From Pedobacter sp. Hv1 (lineage in GTDB: Bacteria > Bacteroidota > Bacteroidia > Sphingobacteriales > Sphingobacteriaceae): a stretch of 64,000 nt of DNA. The notes under the pieces were generated by a model. The model worked only from the letters and a program-made list of their open reading frames with translations, ran no database searches and was not told where the DNA came from. The DNA lies in contig NZ_LLWP01000002.1 in assembly GCF_001412215.1 (NCBI RefSeq), forward strand, positions 372,001-436,000. The letters run 5' to 3'. Of this stretch, positions 26,439 through 34,520 are shown one piece after another (within the stretch, counting starts at the first letter, position 1; every line of letters starts with the position of its first letter). A program made the position numbers and the translations under genes.

Positions 26439-27116
26439 TTATAGGTATTTCATTTTCTTTAGGTAATTGGCCCAGATTACATAGGCCTCTGGCTGCAAAT
26501 GCAGTCCATCTGTTGTTAAGCTGCGTACCAATTGACCATTTTCGTCTTTGAGCACATTAAATAGGTCGATATAAGGCAGATTATGCTTCACTGAAAGTTC
26601 TTTCATCAGTTTGTTTAAAGCAATGATGCGTGGGTTGCGGATATTATCATAAATGGAAGCCAATATCGACTCTGTAACCGGCAATACGCTTTGTAGGTAC
26701 AGCTTGGTTTTTGGTGCATCATGTTTTACTTTCAAAATAATGCGTTCGTAATTGTGAGCAATATCTTCTATTGGTGTACCACGTTTGATATCGTTTACAC
26801 CGATCAACAAAAAGATCTTGCTTGGTTTTTGTTTAAGGACAGGATCTAAGCGGTAAAAAACACCGTAAGAATTGTCTCCACTAATCCCTCTATTGATCAC
26901 ATTTGGAAGCCCGGTAACATCTTGCCACTGCCCTACTTCTGTAATGCTGTTGCCTAAAAAAACAATCGGGTTTTTCTGTACAGGTAGGGTTTCAAAATAT
27001 TTTAGTCGTTTTACATAATACCCATTGGCATAGGTACTGTCTTTTACCGCTTTCTCTTGTGCACTGCTATAAAATGGCACTGTAAAAAGGATTAACATCA
27101 AAAAAAATCTATTCAT
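26439..27116 (-). CDS. Exported SGNH/GDSL esterase (copy 1)
   Basis: 225 residues with a signal peptide (about 1-19, ending SSAQ). Catalytic blocks: FLGNSITEVGQW (Ser), NRGISGDNSYG (Gly), LLIGVNDIKRG (Asn) and TTDGLHLQPEAY (Asp-His). It is closely related to the next gene downstream (25734-26420), with which it shares KTKLYLQSVLP and the PSKIFLLIG/PSKLFLLIG block. The two copies differ around the second strand and near the C-terminus, which could give different acyl or sugar preferences. Likely a periplasmic carbohydrate O-acyl esterase. Confidence 0.85.
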   Translation of the reverse strand: MNRFFLMLILFTVPFYSSAQEKAVKDSTYANGYYVKRLKYFETLPVQKNPIVFLGNSITEVGQWQDVTGLPNVINRGISGDNSYGVFYRLDPVLKQKPSKIFLLIGVNDIKRGTPIEDIAHNYERIILKVKHDAPKTKLYLQSVLPVTESILASIYDNIRNPRIIALNKLMKELSVKHNLPYIDLFNVLKDENGQLVRSLTTDGLHLQPEAYVIWANYLKKMKYL

Positions 27117-27150
27117 ATCTATTATTTATTCAGTCTTTAAAATCAGTTAA

Positions 27151-28443
27151 TTATTCGGCTACAACTGTTTCAGGCTCTTGCTCTACAGGCATTAAGGGCA
27201 CCAGCCAGGTCACAATAAAAGCTGGTATGGTAGCAATCAATACCCATATAAAAAACTCCTTATACCCCAGATAATCGCTCAGCAAACCACTGATCATGGA
27301 TGGGATCATAAAACCTAAATTCATTAAACCACTGCCAAAAGCGTAATGGGCCATCTTGTATTTACCAGGGGCGATGTTCTGCATCATAAACAAGATCAAA
27401 CCCACAAAACCATAACCGTAACCAAAATATTCGATGGCAACTGCCGATGCAATTACATAAATATCTTGAGGCATGGCAATGGCCAGAAAAGCATAAGCCG
27501 CAAACGGCAGGTTAAAAAAGGCACATAAAATCAATAGCGTTTTTTTGGTCAACCCCTTATTAGAAACGTAATAACCTGCAACGATAGAACCTAGCACGAA
27601 GGCGATTGACCCAAAAACGCCATATAACACGCCGATCTGCGAAGTACTCAGTCCTAAGCCTCCCGATTCCCTTGACGCTTTAAAAAACAAGGGAATGATC
27701 TTGATAGCCTGACCTTCGGCAAAACGGTAAAAAACAATAAAACACAAACTGAACCAGATGTTCTTTTTTTGAAAGAAAGTAACAATCACATCCTTTAATG
27801 TCGCAAAACCTTCTTTTACAGAAGTAACTTCCTTCACTTCATTTCCTTCTGGAATTACCCTCATGTTGTACAAACCCAACAGCACCATAATAATACCATA
27901 GGTGAACATGACGATCATCCAAGCATTTTGGATTCCGATTTCTTTCTCCAACTGACCAGCCATGTACACCAATACCCCACCAGATAAAACTTTGGCAATG
28001 TTATAGAAAGCACCTTGCCAGCCTACAAATTTGGCCTGTAGTTTTGGCGTCAATTCATTTAAATACACACCATCTGCAGCAGTATCGTGTGTAGCACCAC
28101 TAATGGCAATAATGGTTAAAATGGCAATAGAGAAACTAAAGAAATGGCTCATTTGTAGGGTTAGGGCCAAAAGGCCAAACAATACACCAGTAAAAATTTG
28201 TGTGGTATACACAAAAAACTTTTTGGTTTTGTACATCTCTAAAAATGGCCCCCAAAGTGGTTTAATTGTCCACGGAAACATAATCAGTGAAGTCCAAAAG
28301 GCAATTTTCGTATCAGAAATCCCCAAGTTTTTATACATGATAGAGCTTGCGCCCGATAAGGCTACAAAAGGCAATCCCATGGCAAACCAAGTAGTTGGGA
28401 TCCAATAGATAGGGTTTATATGTTTAGTTTTAAGTTTCGACAC
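27151..28443 (-). CDS. AmpG-like (PAT family) MFS permease
   Basis: 430 residues with about twelve membrane spans. The start WFAMGLPFVALSGASSIMYKNLGISDTKIAFWTSLIMFPWTIKPLWGPFLE and the later ISGATHDTAADGVYLNEL follow the pattern of AmpG/PAT-type permeases (LPY.LKFLWAPL-like and SATQDIAADG-like blocks). E. coli AmpG imports GlcNAc-anhydroMurNAc muropeptides, so this protein probably carries an amino-sugar-containing product across the inner membrane. The start codon is GTG. It is inside the PUL between the DUF5009 gene and the esterases. The exact substrate is not known. Confidence 0.75.
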   Translation of the reverse strand: MSKLKTKHINPIYWIPTTWFAMGLPFVALSGASSIMYKNLGISDTKIAFWTSLIMFPWTIKPLWGPFLEMYKTKKFFVYTTQIFTGVLFGLLALTLQMSHFFSFSIAILTIIAISGATHDTAADGVYLNELTPKLQAKFVGWQGAFYNIAKVLSGGVLVYMAGQLEKEIGIQNAWMIVMFTYGIIMVLLGLYNMRVIPEGNEVKEVTSVKEGFATLKDVIVTFFQKKNIWFSLCFIVFYRFAEGQAIKIIPLFFKASRESGGLGLSTSQIGVLYGVFGSIAFVLGSIVAGYYVSNKGLTKKTLLILCAFFNLPFAAYAFLAIAMPQDIYVIASAVAIEYFGYGYGFVGLILFMMQNIAPGKYKMAHYAFGSGLMNLGFMIPSMISGLLSDYLGYKEFFIWVLIATIPAFIVTWLVPLMPVEQEPETVVAE

Positions 28444-28485
28444 AATAGTGGTTGTTTTGAGGTTATAGATATGTAGGTTGAATGG

Positions 28486-29877
28486 TTAGGTTTTCCAGAA
28501 AAATTTAAGTCGTGTAAAGCATATGGTAATCAAAGCTACAACACCTGTAAAAATGAGGCCACGAGCAAAACCATTGATTGCGTTTGTACTCATGGCATCG
28601 AGATAAACAGAGAGCGTACTAATTTTAAGTAATGGGATGAGGAACAGGTTACCTGCAGTGTAGGCAATCATCGGGTTTTTTCCATTGGCGGCCAAAAAGT
28701 CCATCAGTTTTTTAAAACAGCCCAGTCTTTCTACAATGCTAAAACTAAGCAAAGCGAAAAAGGATAATCCTGAGCACACAAAATAATAGCTGTAAGTAGA
28801 GTAATCTTTTTTAATGCCACCTTCATAGGCCTCAAAAAATAGACCTAGCAATACTAGATAAATTCCGGCTTGTGTAAGCTGTTTAATGGTCTGCCCAGCT
28901 TTTATCTTTTTGATTAAAACAGACAATGCCAAGCAACCTATCGCATTTAAAGCCAAATTGAGCACTAAAGCTCTGGTAAAAAGGCCCCATAAATTAATTA
29001 CAATTAAAGCGGTAGCAATGCAGGCAATAAGGATAAATATTCTTTTAGAAGAATCTCTGATCAGTTCTGCTTGTTTATTTTCTTTTAAAAACCAATCGCC
29101 AGCCAAAGTACCGGGAATAATAATGAATAAGTATTTAAGGTAGTAAAACTGGTATAACCAAGCTGCAGGCGACCAATTAAAGATAATGCTATTGATACTA
29201 TCTACCTCTTTGGCCCCTAAAAAGATGGCCATTACAAAAGGTAAAATACCTATTCTTAGCCATGGGCGATTTCTGGTCAAATACCAGATCAAGCCGCCAA
29301 AAAAGGCCATATTGGCCAATACCAAGATAATGATATCGCTCTTGGCCAAACTGAATTGACCATAAGCAAAAGGATACACATAAAGGAAAATAACTGCAGC
29401 TAAAAATCCTATTATTTTAATAGCCAAGGCCACATACTTTTTAACAAAGCGTGACCAGTTCCCGTACATTAAAAAAAGTAGGATAAAGCCTGCAATAGAA
29501 AGTACATGTGTAAATATGGTGGGTTGCTTGTCCATTACCCAAGCTCTGGCATGTAGGGTAAAAATGGCAAAAAAGGCCAGTAAAACTAATCTTGTTGCCA
29601 ATTGTAAAGCAATTTTATAAAAAGGTTGCTGCTCTGCTTTGCTATTTAAAGCTAAAGGAATGGCTGCTCCCATAGAGAACAGAAAAAATGGGAATACGAG
29701 GTCGACCCAAGTAATACCTGGTATTTCTGGTTTAAATACATGATAAGGTGGAGGAGTTTGTGCATGGAACATCCATGCTGGCAAAACCTTTCCAAAAGCA
29801 ATGCTACTGCACAGCACCATTAACAATATGGCTGTTCCGCGTAACACATCTAAAGATTGATTTCTAGCTATCTGCAT
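28486..29877 (-). CDS. DUF5009 / HGSNAT-like acyltransferase membrane protein
   Basis: 463 residues with about eleven membrane helices. The start NQSLDVLRGTAILLMVL (residues 7-22) and WVDLVFPFFLFSMGAAIPLAL (57-77) are the conserved blocks of the heparan-alpha-glucosaminide N-acetyltransferase-like family (DUF5009/NagX). The animal enzyme transfers acetyl groups across a membrane onto glucosamine; NagX-like proteins occur in bacterial GlcNAc utilisation clusters. Here it could acetylate or deacylate-reacylate an amino sugar during uptake. It lies in the PUL next to the AmpG-like permease, 12 bases from the phosphoesterase gene upstream. Confidence 0.75.
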   Translation of the reverse strand: MQIARNQSLDVLRGTAILLMVLCSSIAFGKVLPAWMFHAQTPPPYHVFKPEIPGITWVDLVFPFFLFSMGAAIPLALNSKAEQQPFYKIALQLATRLVLLAFFAIFTLHARAWVMDKQPTIFTHVLSIAGFILLFLMYGNWSRFVKKYVALAIKIIGFLAAVIFLYVYPFAYGQFSLAKSDIIILVLANMAFFGGLIWYLTRNRPWLRIGILPFVMAIFLGAKEVDSINSIIFNWSPAAWLYQFYYLKYLFIIIPGTLAGDWFLKENKQAELIRDSSKRIFILIACIATALIVINLWGLFTRALVLNLALNAIGCLALSVLIKKIKAGQTIKQLTQAGIYLVLLGLFFEAYEGGIKKDYSTYSYYFVCSGLSFFALLSFSIVERLGCFKKLMDFLAANGKNPMIAYTAGNLFLIPLLKISTLSVYLDAMSTNAINGFARGLIFTGVVALITICFTRLKFFWKT

Positions 29878-29888
29878 TCCTTTGTAGC

Positions 29889-31343
29889 TTATAATTTAAT
29901 TTCTTCGGTGTAAATGTTTCCAAAACGGTCAACCGCTTCTATCTTCACTATTTTAGCACCAGATGATGGCGTTGCCGTAAAAAGATGATCCGTTAGTCTG
30001 GCTTTCATCCAAGTATATTTAACAGAGCCATTCAAATATTTAAGGGCATCAGTATCGTAATCTGTAGTTTGTTGCATATTGCCCATGGCTTTGCCATCTT
30101 GGTACCAAGTTACTTTCCATTGTGGATCCCAGTTCCATACATTTGCAGTAATGGCCTGTGGTCTTAATTTTGAAGTACCGGGAGCATAAACTTTCATCTG
30201 GAAATCTTTGGCATGGCCTAATGATTTGTAATACCAACTTACCTGATCTCCATTAATTTCATAAACGCCATAACCTCCAGGCGTTCCATCTTCACAAACG
30301 GGGCCCGTCCACCAAGCCGAACAAACTGCAGCATGAATGTGCTCGTATATACCATCCTCGATCCTATTTTCGTTATAATGGGTATGGCCTGTTAACAAAT
30401 GTGCCTGGTAAGGTTTTAGCATTTCATAAAGATACTTTCTGTTAAAGGTGATGTTGCCAGGATTGTCTTCCTTTTTTTGCTCCCTCGTTTTTTCATTGGT
30501 ATAAGCAGAAATATGCATAGACACAAAAACAGGCGATCCCGGTTTTACTGCTGCCAGATCTTGTGCCAACCATTTGAACTGTTTTTCGGTAATGTAGCCA
30601 ATGTAGTTATAACTGTTACTGTAATAAAAAACATTGTCTAATACAATGTAGTGTGCATTGCCCCTGTTAAACGAGTACCATGTTGGGCCAAAACTTTTCT
30701 TAAAGGTGAGGTCTGATTTTTCGTCACTTCTGGTATTGATATCCATATCGTGATTGCCCAATACCTGAAAAAAAGGAATACCTGTATTCTTTACTGCCTT
30801 TTTATACTCAGCGATGATATTGGGTTGATCCCACGAAATATCTCCAGCAGAGATACCCGTTACTGGTCCCTTTTTCAGCAATTCTGCTGCATGGGCACGT
30901 GTATCTGTGACCACTTGTTCATGTAGTTTATCGGCATGTTCCTGATTATTGATCTGTGGGTCTGCCCAAACCATGGTAAAGTGCCGACGATCATCTTGTT
31001 TCATTTTAGTCAACTTAAAATCTGCTGTAAAATTCCCTTTTGCATCTTTTGGAATTGCTTGATAGAATTTCGCAAGCTGATCATCGACAGGAATTTCATA
31101 ACCAGAAGGAACGCTTAGGTAAACGAAATCGGCTTCGTTGGTACTCTCCAATCTATATTTACCATTTGCATCTGTAAAAACGCAGTTGGTACCATCAGTT
31201 ACCATCACCCCTTTTATGCCTTTAAGCTGTTGGTCTACAACTTTGCCCTTCAGTACAACATGAATGGAAGCTGCTGGACTAAAAGAGACCAGCAGACCAC
31301 ACAACAAACTAACTAAGAGCAAAAATGTAAACTTTAATTTCAT
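29889..31343 (-). CDS. Exported calcineurin-like phosphoesterase with N- and C-caps
   Basis: 484 residues with a signal peptide (about 1-25). Residues about 30-110 form an Ig/carboxypeptidase-regulatory-like cap (KGVMVTDGTNCVFTDANGKYRLES), the central domain carries ADPQ (127-130), AGDISWD (166-172), GNHD (196-199), H277 and GHTH (319-322), and a C-terminal cap (380-484) completes the MetallophosN-Metallophos-MetallophosC architecture common in Bacteroidota. The first metal motif is D-x-Q rather than D-x-H. It would hydrolyse a phosphate mono- or diester in the periplasm, perhaps a phosphate group on the imported glycan. The preceding gene's stop is one base away. Confidence 0.85.
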   Translation of the reverse strand: MKLKFTFLLLVSLLCGLLVSFSPAASIHVVLKGKVVDQQLKGIKGVMVTDGTNCVFTDANGKYRLESTNEADFVYLSVPSGYEIPVDDQLAKFYQAIPKDAKGNFTADFKLTKMKQDDRRHFTMVWADPQINNQEHADKLHEQVVTDTRAHAAELLKKGPVTGISAGDISWDQPNIIAEYKKAVKNTGIPFFQVLGNHDMDINTRSDEKSDLTFKKSFGPTWYSFNRGNAHYIVLDNVFYYSNSYNYIGYITEKQFKWLAQDLAAVKPGSPVFVSMHISAYTNEKTREQKKEDNPGNITFNRKYLYEMLKPYQAHLLTGHTHYNENRIEDGIYEHIHAAVCSAWWTGPVCEDGTPGGYGVYEINGDQVSWYYKSLGHAKDFQMKVYAPGTSKLRPQAITANVWNWDPQWKVTWYQDGKAMGNMQQTTDYDTDALKYLNGSVKYTWMKARLTDHLFTATPSSGAKIVKIEAVDRFGNIYTEEIKL

Positions 31344-31344
31344 T

Positions 31345-32751
31345 CTATTTCTTCAATCCTTCTCTTAAAGCACCCCACAATGGCTGTTTAAGCCTGTTAT
31401 ATTGTGGTGCATATACGTGTACCACATCAAACAACATTACGCCCCCAGTAGCATTATCCAATATGTATTTAATGGTATTGCTAATTGATTTTTGGTCTGG
31501 CCAATCTACATTGCCCATATCTATACTACCATATAAAGGCATTTTATTTCTGGTAATGTATTTACCTCCTTTAAGCGAGCCTTCTACGCTCCACCAATGG
31601 TAGGCTAAGTTTGCAGTTGCAGGGTTATCTTTCATCATCAATTGAGTAAAATAATTCCCTGTCATAAGTAGGTCTAACTGCTCAGCATAGCCTGTTTTGT
31701 TATAATCTGGGTAAGCCCAATCAAATTTTAGATCCGTATCGTTAAACGGATCATAATCTTGACTTGCCCAATTTACCCCTACCTGGTAATAAGTGGTGTA
31801 CCAAGCACCTACATAAGTTCCAAATTTCATGTTCGGTTTTACACTTTTAACCGCAGCTCTTGCTTTTACAAAGAAATCATGAATTACTGTAGCTCTGTAC
31901 AATAACCATCTTTTGTAGTATTTACCTGTTGCATTTGGCAGCACTTGATCGCTAGAAATTTTCCATGAGGTTACAATATCAGATGGGAAACTCATTTTTT
32001 TAGCTTCAGAATCTTGGTATTTATTTTCTAAGAACTTGATGAAATCATTTTTACTGAAATCAGAAAAATCTGCACTTACATCTGTATAACGACCATAATC
32101 AAGCAGCATTCCATCCAATTCGTATTTACCAACAATCTCTTTGATGATATTTAAGGCTCTTTCCTGAACTGCAGGAATAGATGGGTTAACAAAACCATTT
32201 TTCCCTGTTGAAGTTACCGGAACACGGTTTCCGTTTACATCACAAACAATAGACTGGTATTCGTTTTTCCATTGCGCATCTTCAAATACTTTTCCCCTTG
32301 CTTTAGAAGTTTCGCCTTCTACAAAGGTTACGATAGAGGCATATACCTTAAAGTTTCTTTTTTTAGCTTCTTTGATAAAGTAACCTGCATAATCAACTCC
32401 TGCAGGAATTGATTTACCATCTTGCGAAGTAACCTGAGGACTATAATTACTTGGGTACATGGTATAACCTGAAGAACCCTTAAGATCGAGTACCAAACCA
32501 GTAACACCAACTTCTTTCAAGGTATCTAAGGTGGTTTTGATCATTGCCGTATCACTTAAGCGACCATAGGTACCAAATACATTAGAGCGGGCATCAACCC
32601 AAACTATGGCTTCTCTTCTTCTTTCCTCATTAACCACAGGTGGTTTCGGATCAGGTTTTTCTGGATCAGGAGTAACCGTTTTTTTACAAGAGCTCAAGGC
32701 CATTAAGGCAATCAAGGCCGTTGCACCTATCGAATAAATTAATCTTTTCAT
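31345..32751 (-). CDS. Glycoside hydrolase-like (GHL10/DUF187-type) lipoprotein
   Basis: 468 residues with a lipoprotein signal (LMALSSCKK, lipid-modified Cys near 22) followed by a proline-rich tether TPDPEKPDPKPP. The body has TIM-barrel features: AIVWVDARSNVFG, GVTGLVLDLKGSSGY, AKKRNFKVYASIVTFVEG, DGMLLDYGRYTD, MKFGTYVGAWYTTYYQVG and GGVMLFDVVHVY, like the GHL10 (DUF187) putative glycosidases of the alpha-amylase-like group. The acidic residues at strand ends (D in LDLKG, D in LLDYGRY) are catalytic candidates. It is the only exported glycosidase-like protein of the PUL. Substrate unknown. A terminator-like hairpin precedes the gene. Confidence 0.62.
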   Translation of the reverse strand: MKRLIYSIGATALIALMALSSCKKTVTPDPEKPDPKPPVVNEERRREAIVWVDARSNVFGTYGRLSDTAMIKTTLDTLKEVGVTGLVLDLKGSSGYTMYPSNYSPQVTSQDGKSIPAGVDYAGYFIKEAKKRNFKVYASIVTFVEGETSKARGKVFEDAQWKNEYQSIVCDVNGNRVPVTSTGKNGFVNPSIPAVQERALNIIKEIVGKYELDGMLLDYGRYTDVSADFSDFSKNDFIKFLENKYQDSEAKKMSFPSDIVTSWKISSDQVLPNATGKYYKRWLLYRATVIHDFFVKARAAVKSVKPNMKFGTYVGAWYTTYYQVGVNWASQDYDPFNDTDLKFDWAYPDYNKTGYAEQLDLLMTGNYFTQLMMKDNPATANLAYHWWSVEGSLKGGKYITRNKMPLYGSIDMGNVDWPDQKSISNTIKYILDNATGGVMLFDVVHVYAPQYNRLKQPLWGALREGLKK

Positions 32752-32765
32752 TATACTAGGGTTTA

Positions 32766-32805
32766 AATAAAAAGATGGTTCTGCCTGTGAATAGGCAGAA
32801 CCATC
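32766..32805 (-). terminator. Intra-operon hairpin terminator
   Basis: On the minus strand a 13-bp perfect stem (GATGGTTCTGCCT with AGGCAGAACCATC, loop ATTCAC) is followed by TTTTTATTT. It lies between the DUF5018 and GHL10-like genes, so it probably ends part of the transcripts after the sugar-binding proteins and lowers expression of the enzymes. Confidence 0.8.
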
Positions 32806-32814
32806 AAATAAGTA

Positions 32815-34491
32815 TTAAGGTGCGTATTTAGTAAATTCGTGTGCAATGATACCTCCATTGGTAAGGAGCATGTACACCTGCATTCTTTGCTTATCTGCTG
32901 ATAGTCCGATTGTCACATCACCAGTACCATTTGAATTGGCATTGGCACCCAAGAATTCTTCAGAATTATAGATATTAAATGTATTGTATCTTGGATCTGA
33001 TGGTGCAAGGCTTATCTTAGAGTTTTCTGTAACATCAAACAAGCCCAAAACTGCATTGTTATAACTAAATGATTTCACAAATTTCTGGATAGCCAAGTAC
33101 TTGGCATTGTTAAATTCGATATAATCTGTAGCAAAGTGGAAAATACCAAATACAGTGGTTGAATTGTTAAAACCAAACATACTTTGATTGCTAACGCCAT
33201 TAACCAGTGCAATTTCAAATTGGTAATTGATAAAGTAATTTCCATTTGGATCTGTAGACACAGGTTGAGCATCTGCTTGATAGCCCATAAATGAAGCTGC
33301 ACCACCAGTAACCGATTCGTATTTGATCACCTGAGGATCTTGACTAACCGCTGCACCGTTTTTAAGTGTCCATTTGTAGATAATTTGAGATTGACCACCT
33401 GTTGTTGTAATTACAGCATCGCCATTTAGGTTACCATAAATATTTAAACGACGACCTATACCACCATCACCTGTAATTCCGGTTGGATTGCTATTGGTCC
33501 ATTCAATTAGTTTTACCGGAGTGGCATCGATATTGGCCCATTTGTATACGATAAACTTACCACCTTTAGCAGCATAGGTTGTACCGATAATATTGCCGTC
33601 TAAGTCATTGGCAATTTGGAAAGCCAAGGTACTAAATGGCAATGCCATATCTTTAACATACTCTCCTGTATTTCTATTGAATACACGGTATTTAGCCGGA
33701 TTGGTACGCACCACAGTAATCAGGTAATCGCCAGACACTGCCAAAGCAGATTCCATGTTACTGGTAAAACCAAGTTCACTAGCGGTTTTGCTCCATAACC
33801 TACGGTTAATCCCCACACCATAATCTAATTTAACTGGCTCTGTAGCTTTTAGGGTATAGGTTTTTTTAGTACCATCTTTACCCGTAATTACCAATGGCAC
33901 ATTTTGCGAAAGGTTAATGGTTGATCCAGTTGCAATAGAACTTGTAGAGTGTTTATTGATGTTTAAGTTCAATTTAGCTGTTGATACATTGGTACCTGGC
34001 AAGATATAGAACAATACATCGCTGTCTTTAATTACCGCTTCTACCTTTTGGGTACTAGCACCAGCTGCATATTCTACATTGGCACTGGTAATAGAAACAT
34101 CGCCTACTTTACGGGTAACTACAACAAACGATTTTGTTGCACCAGAACCTGAGGTAATAGTCAATTTAAAAGGTTTAGATACATCTTGCACCAAACCCAA
34201 TGCTGGCGATACAATGGCATCAGAAGGAACTACCGATCTTAAAATTACTTTAGAAAGGTCTACCTCATTATCAGAATTAGCTGGATAATAATAAGGAATA
34301 TCAAAATAGATGGTATCCTTATTGGCACTTATCCTTGCTTCGAACAGCCTACTGCCGCCCTGCCCCTCTAAAGTGGCATAAATATCTGCAAGCTCATTGC
34401 TCTGGTTTCTCACAACCGGCTCGGCCTTTTTGCAGGAGTTAAGCATTAAAACAGTGAATGCTGTAACTACAATTAATGATATTTTTTTCAT
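32815..34491 (-). CDS. DUF5018 lipoprotein, probable surface glycan-binding protein
   Basis: 558 residues with a lipobox (LMLNSCKKAE; Cys near 20). The N-terminal half holds two beta-sandwich-like repeats (IYFDIPYYYPANSDNEVDLSKVILRSVVPSDA and the DVLFYILPGTNVSTAKLNLNIN stretch), as in DUF5018 proteins. The C-terminal half looks like a propeller or sandwich with repeated DxxGN motifs. It occupies the place directly after SusD where surface glycan-binding lipoproteins (SusE/F-like) are normally found. The ATG at 34491 is chosen because it starts the signal peptide; upstream in-frame codons to 34518 are less likely. Confidence 0.72.
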   Translation of the reverse strand: MKKISLIVVTAFTVLMLNSCKKAEPVVRNQSNELADIYATLEGQGGSRLFEARISANKDTIYFDIPYYYPANSDNEVDLSKVILRSVVPSDAIVSPALGLVQDVSKPFKLTITSGSGATKSFVVVTRKVGDVSITSANVEYAAGASTQKVEAVIKDSDVLFYILPGTNVSTAKLNLNINKHSTSSIATGSTINLSQNVPLVITGKDGTKKTYTLKATEPVKLDYGVGINRRLWSKTASELGFTSNMESALAVSGDYLITVVRTNPAKYRVFNRNTGEYVKDMALPFSTLAFQIANDLDGNIIGTTYAAKGGKFIVYKWANIDATPVKLIEWTNSNPTGITGDGGIGRRLNIYGNLNGDAVITTTGGQSQIIYKWTLKNGAAVSQDPQVIKYESVTGGAASFMGYQADAQPVSTDPNGNYFINYQFEIALVNGVSNQSMFGFNNSTTVFGIFHFATDYIEFNNAKYLAIQKFVKSFSYNNAVLGLFDVTENSKISLAPSDPRYNTFNIYNSEEFLGANANSNGTGDVTIGLSADKQRMQVYMLLTNGGIIAHEFTKYAP

Positions 34492-34520
34492 TACGAATAT
34501 TTTTAGGTGAATAGCCATTT

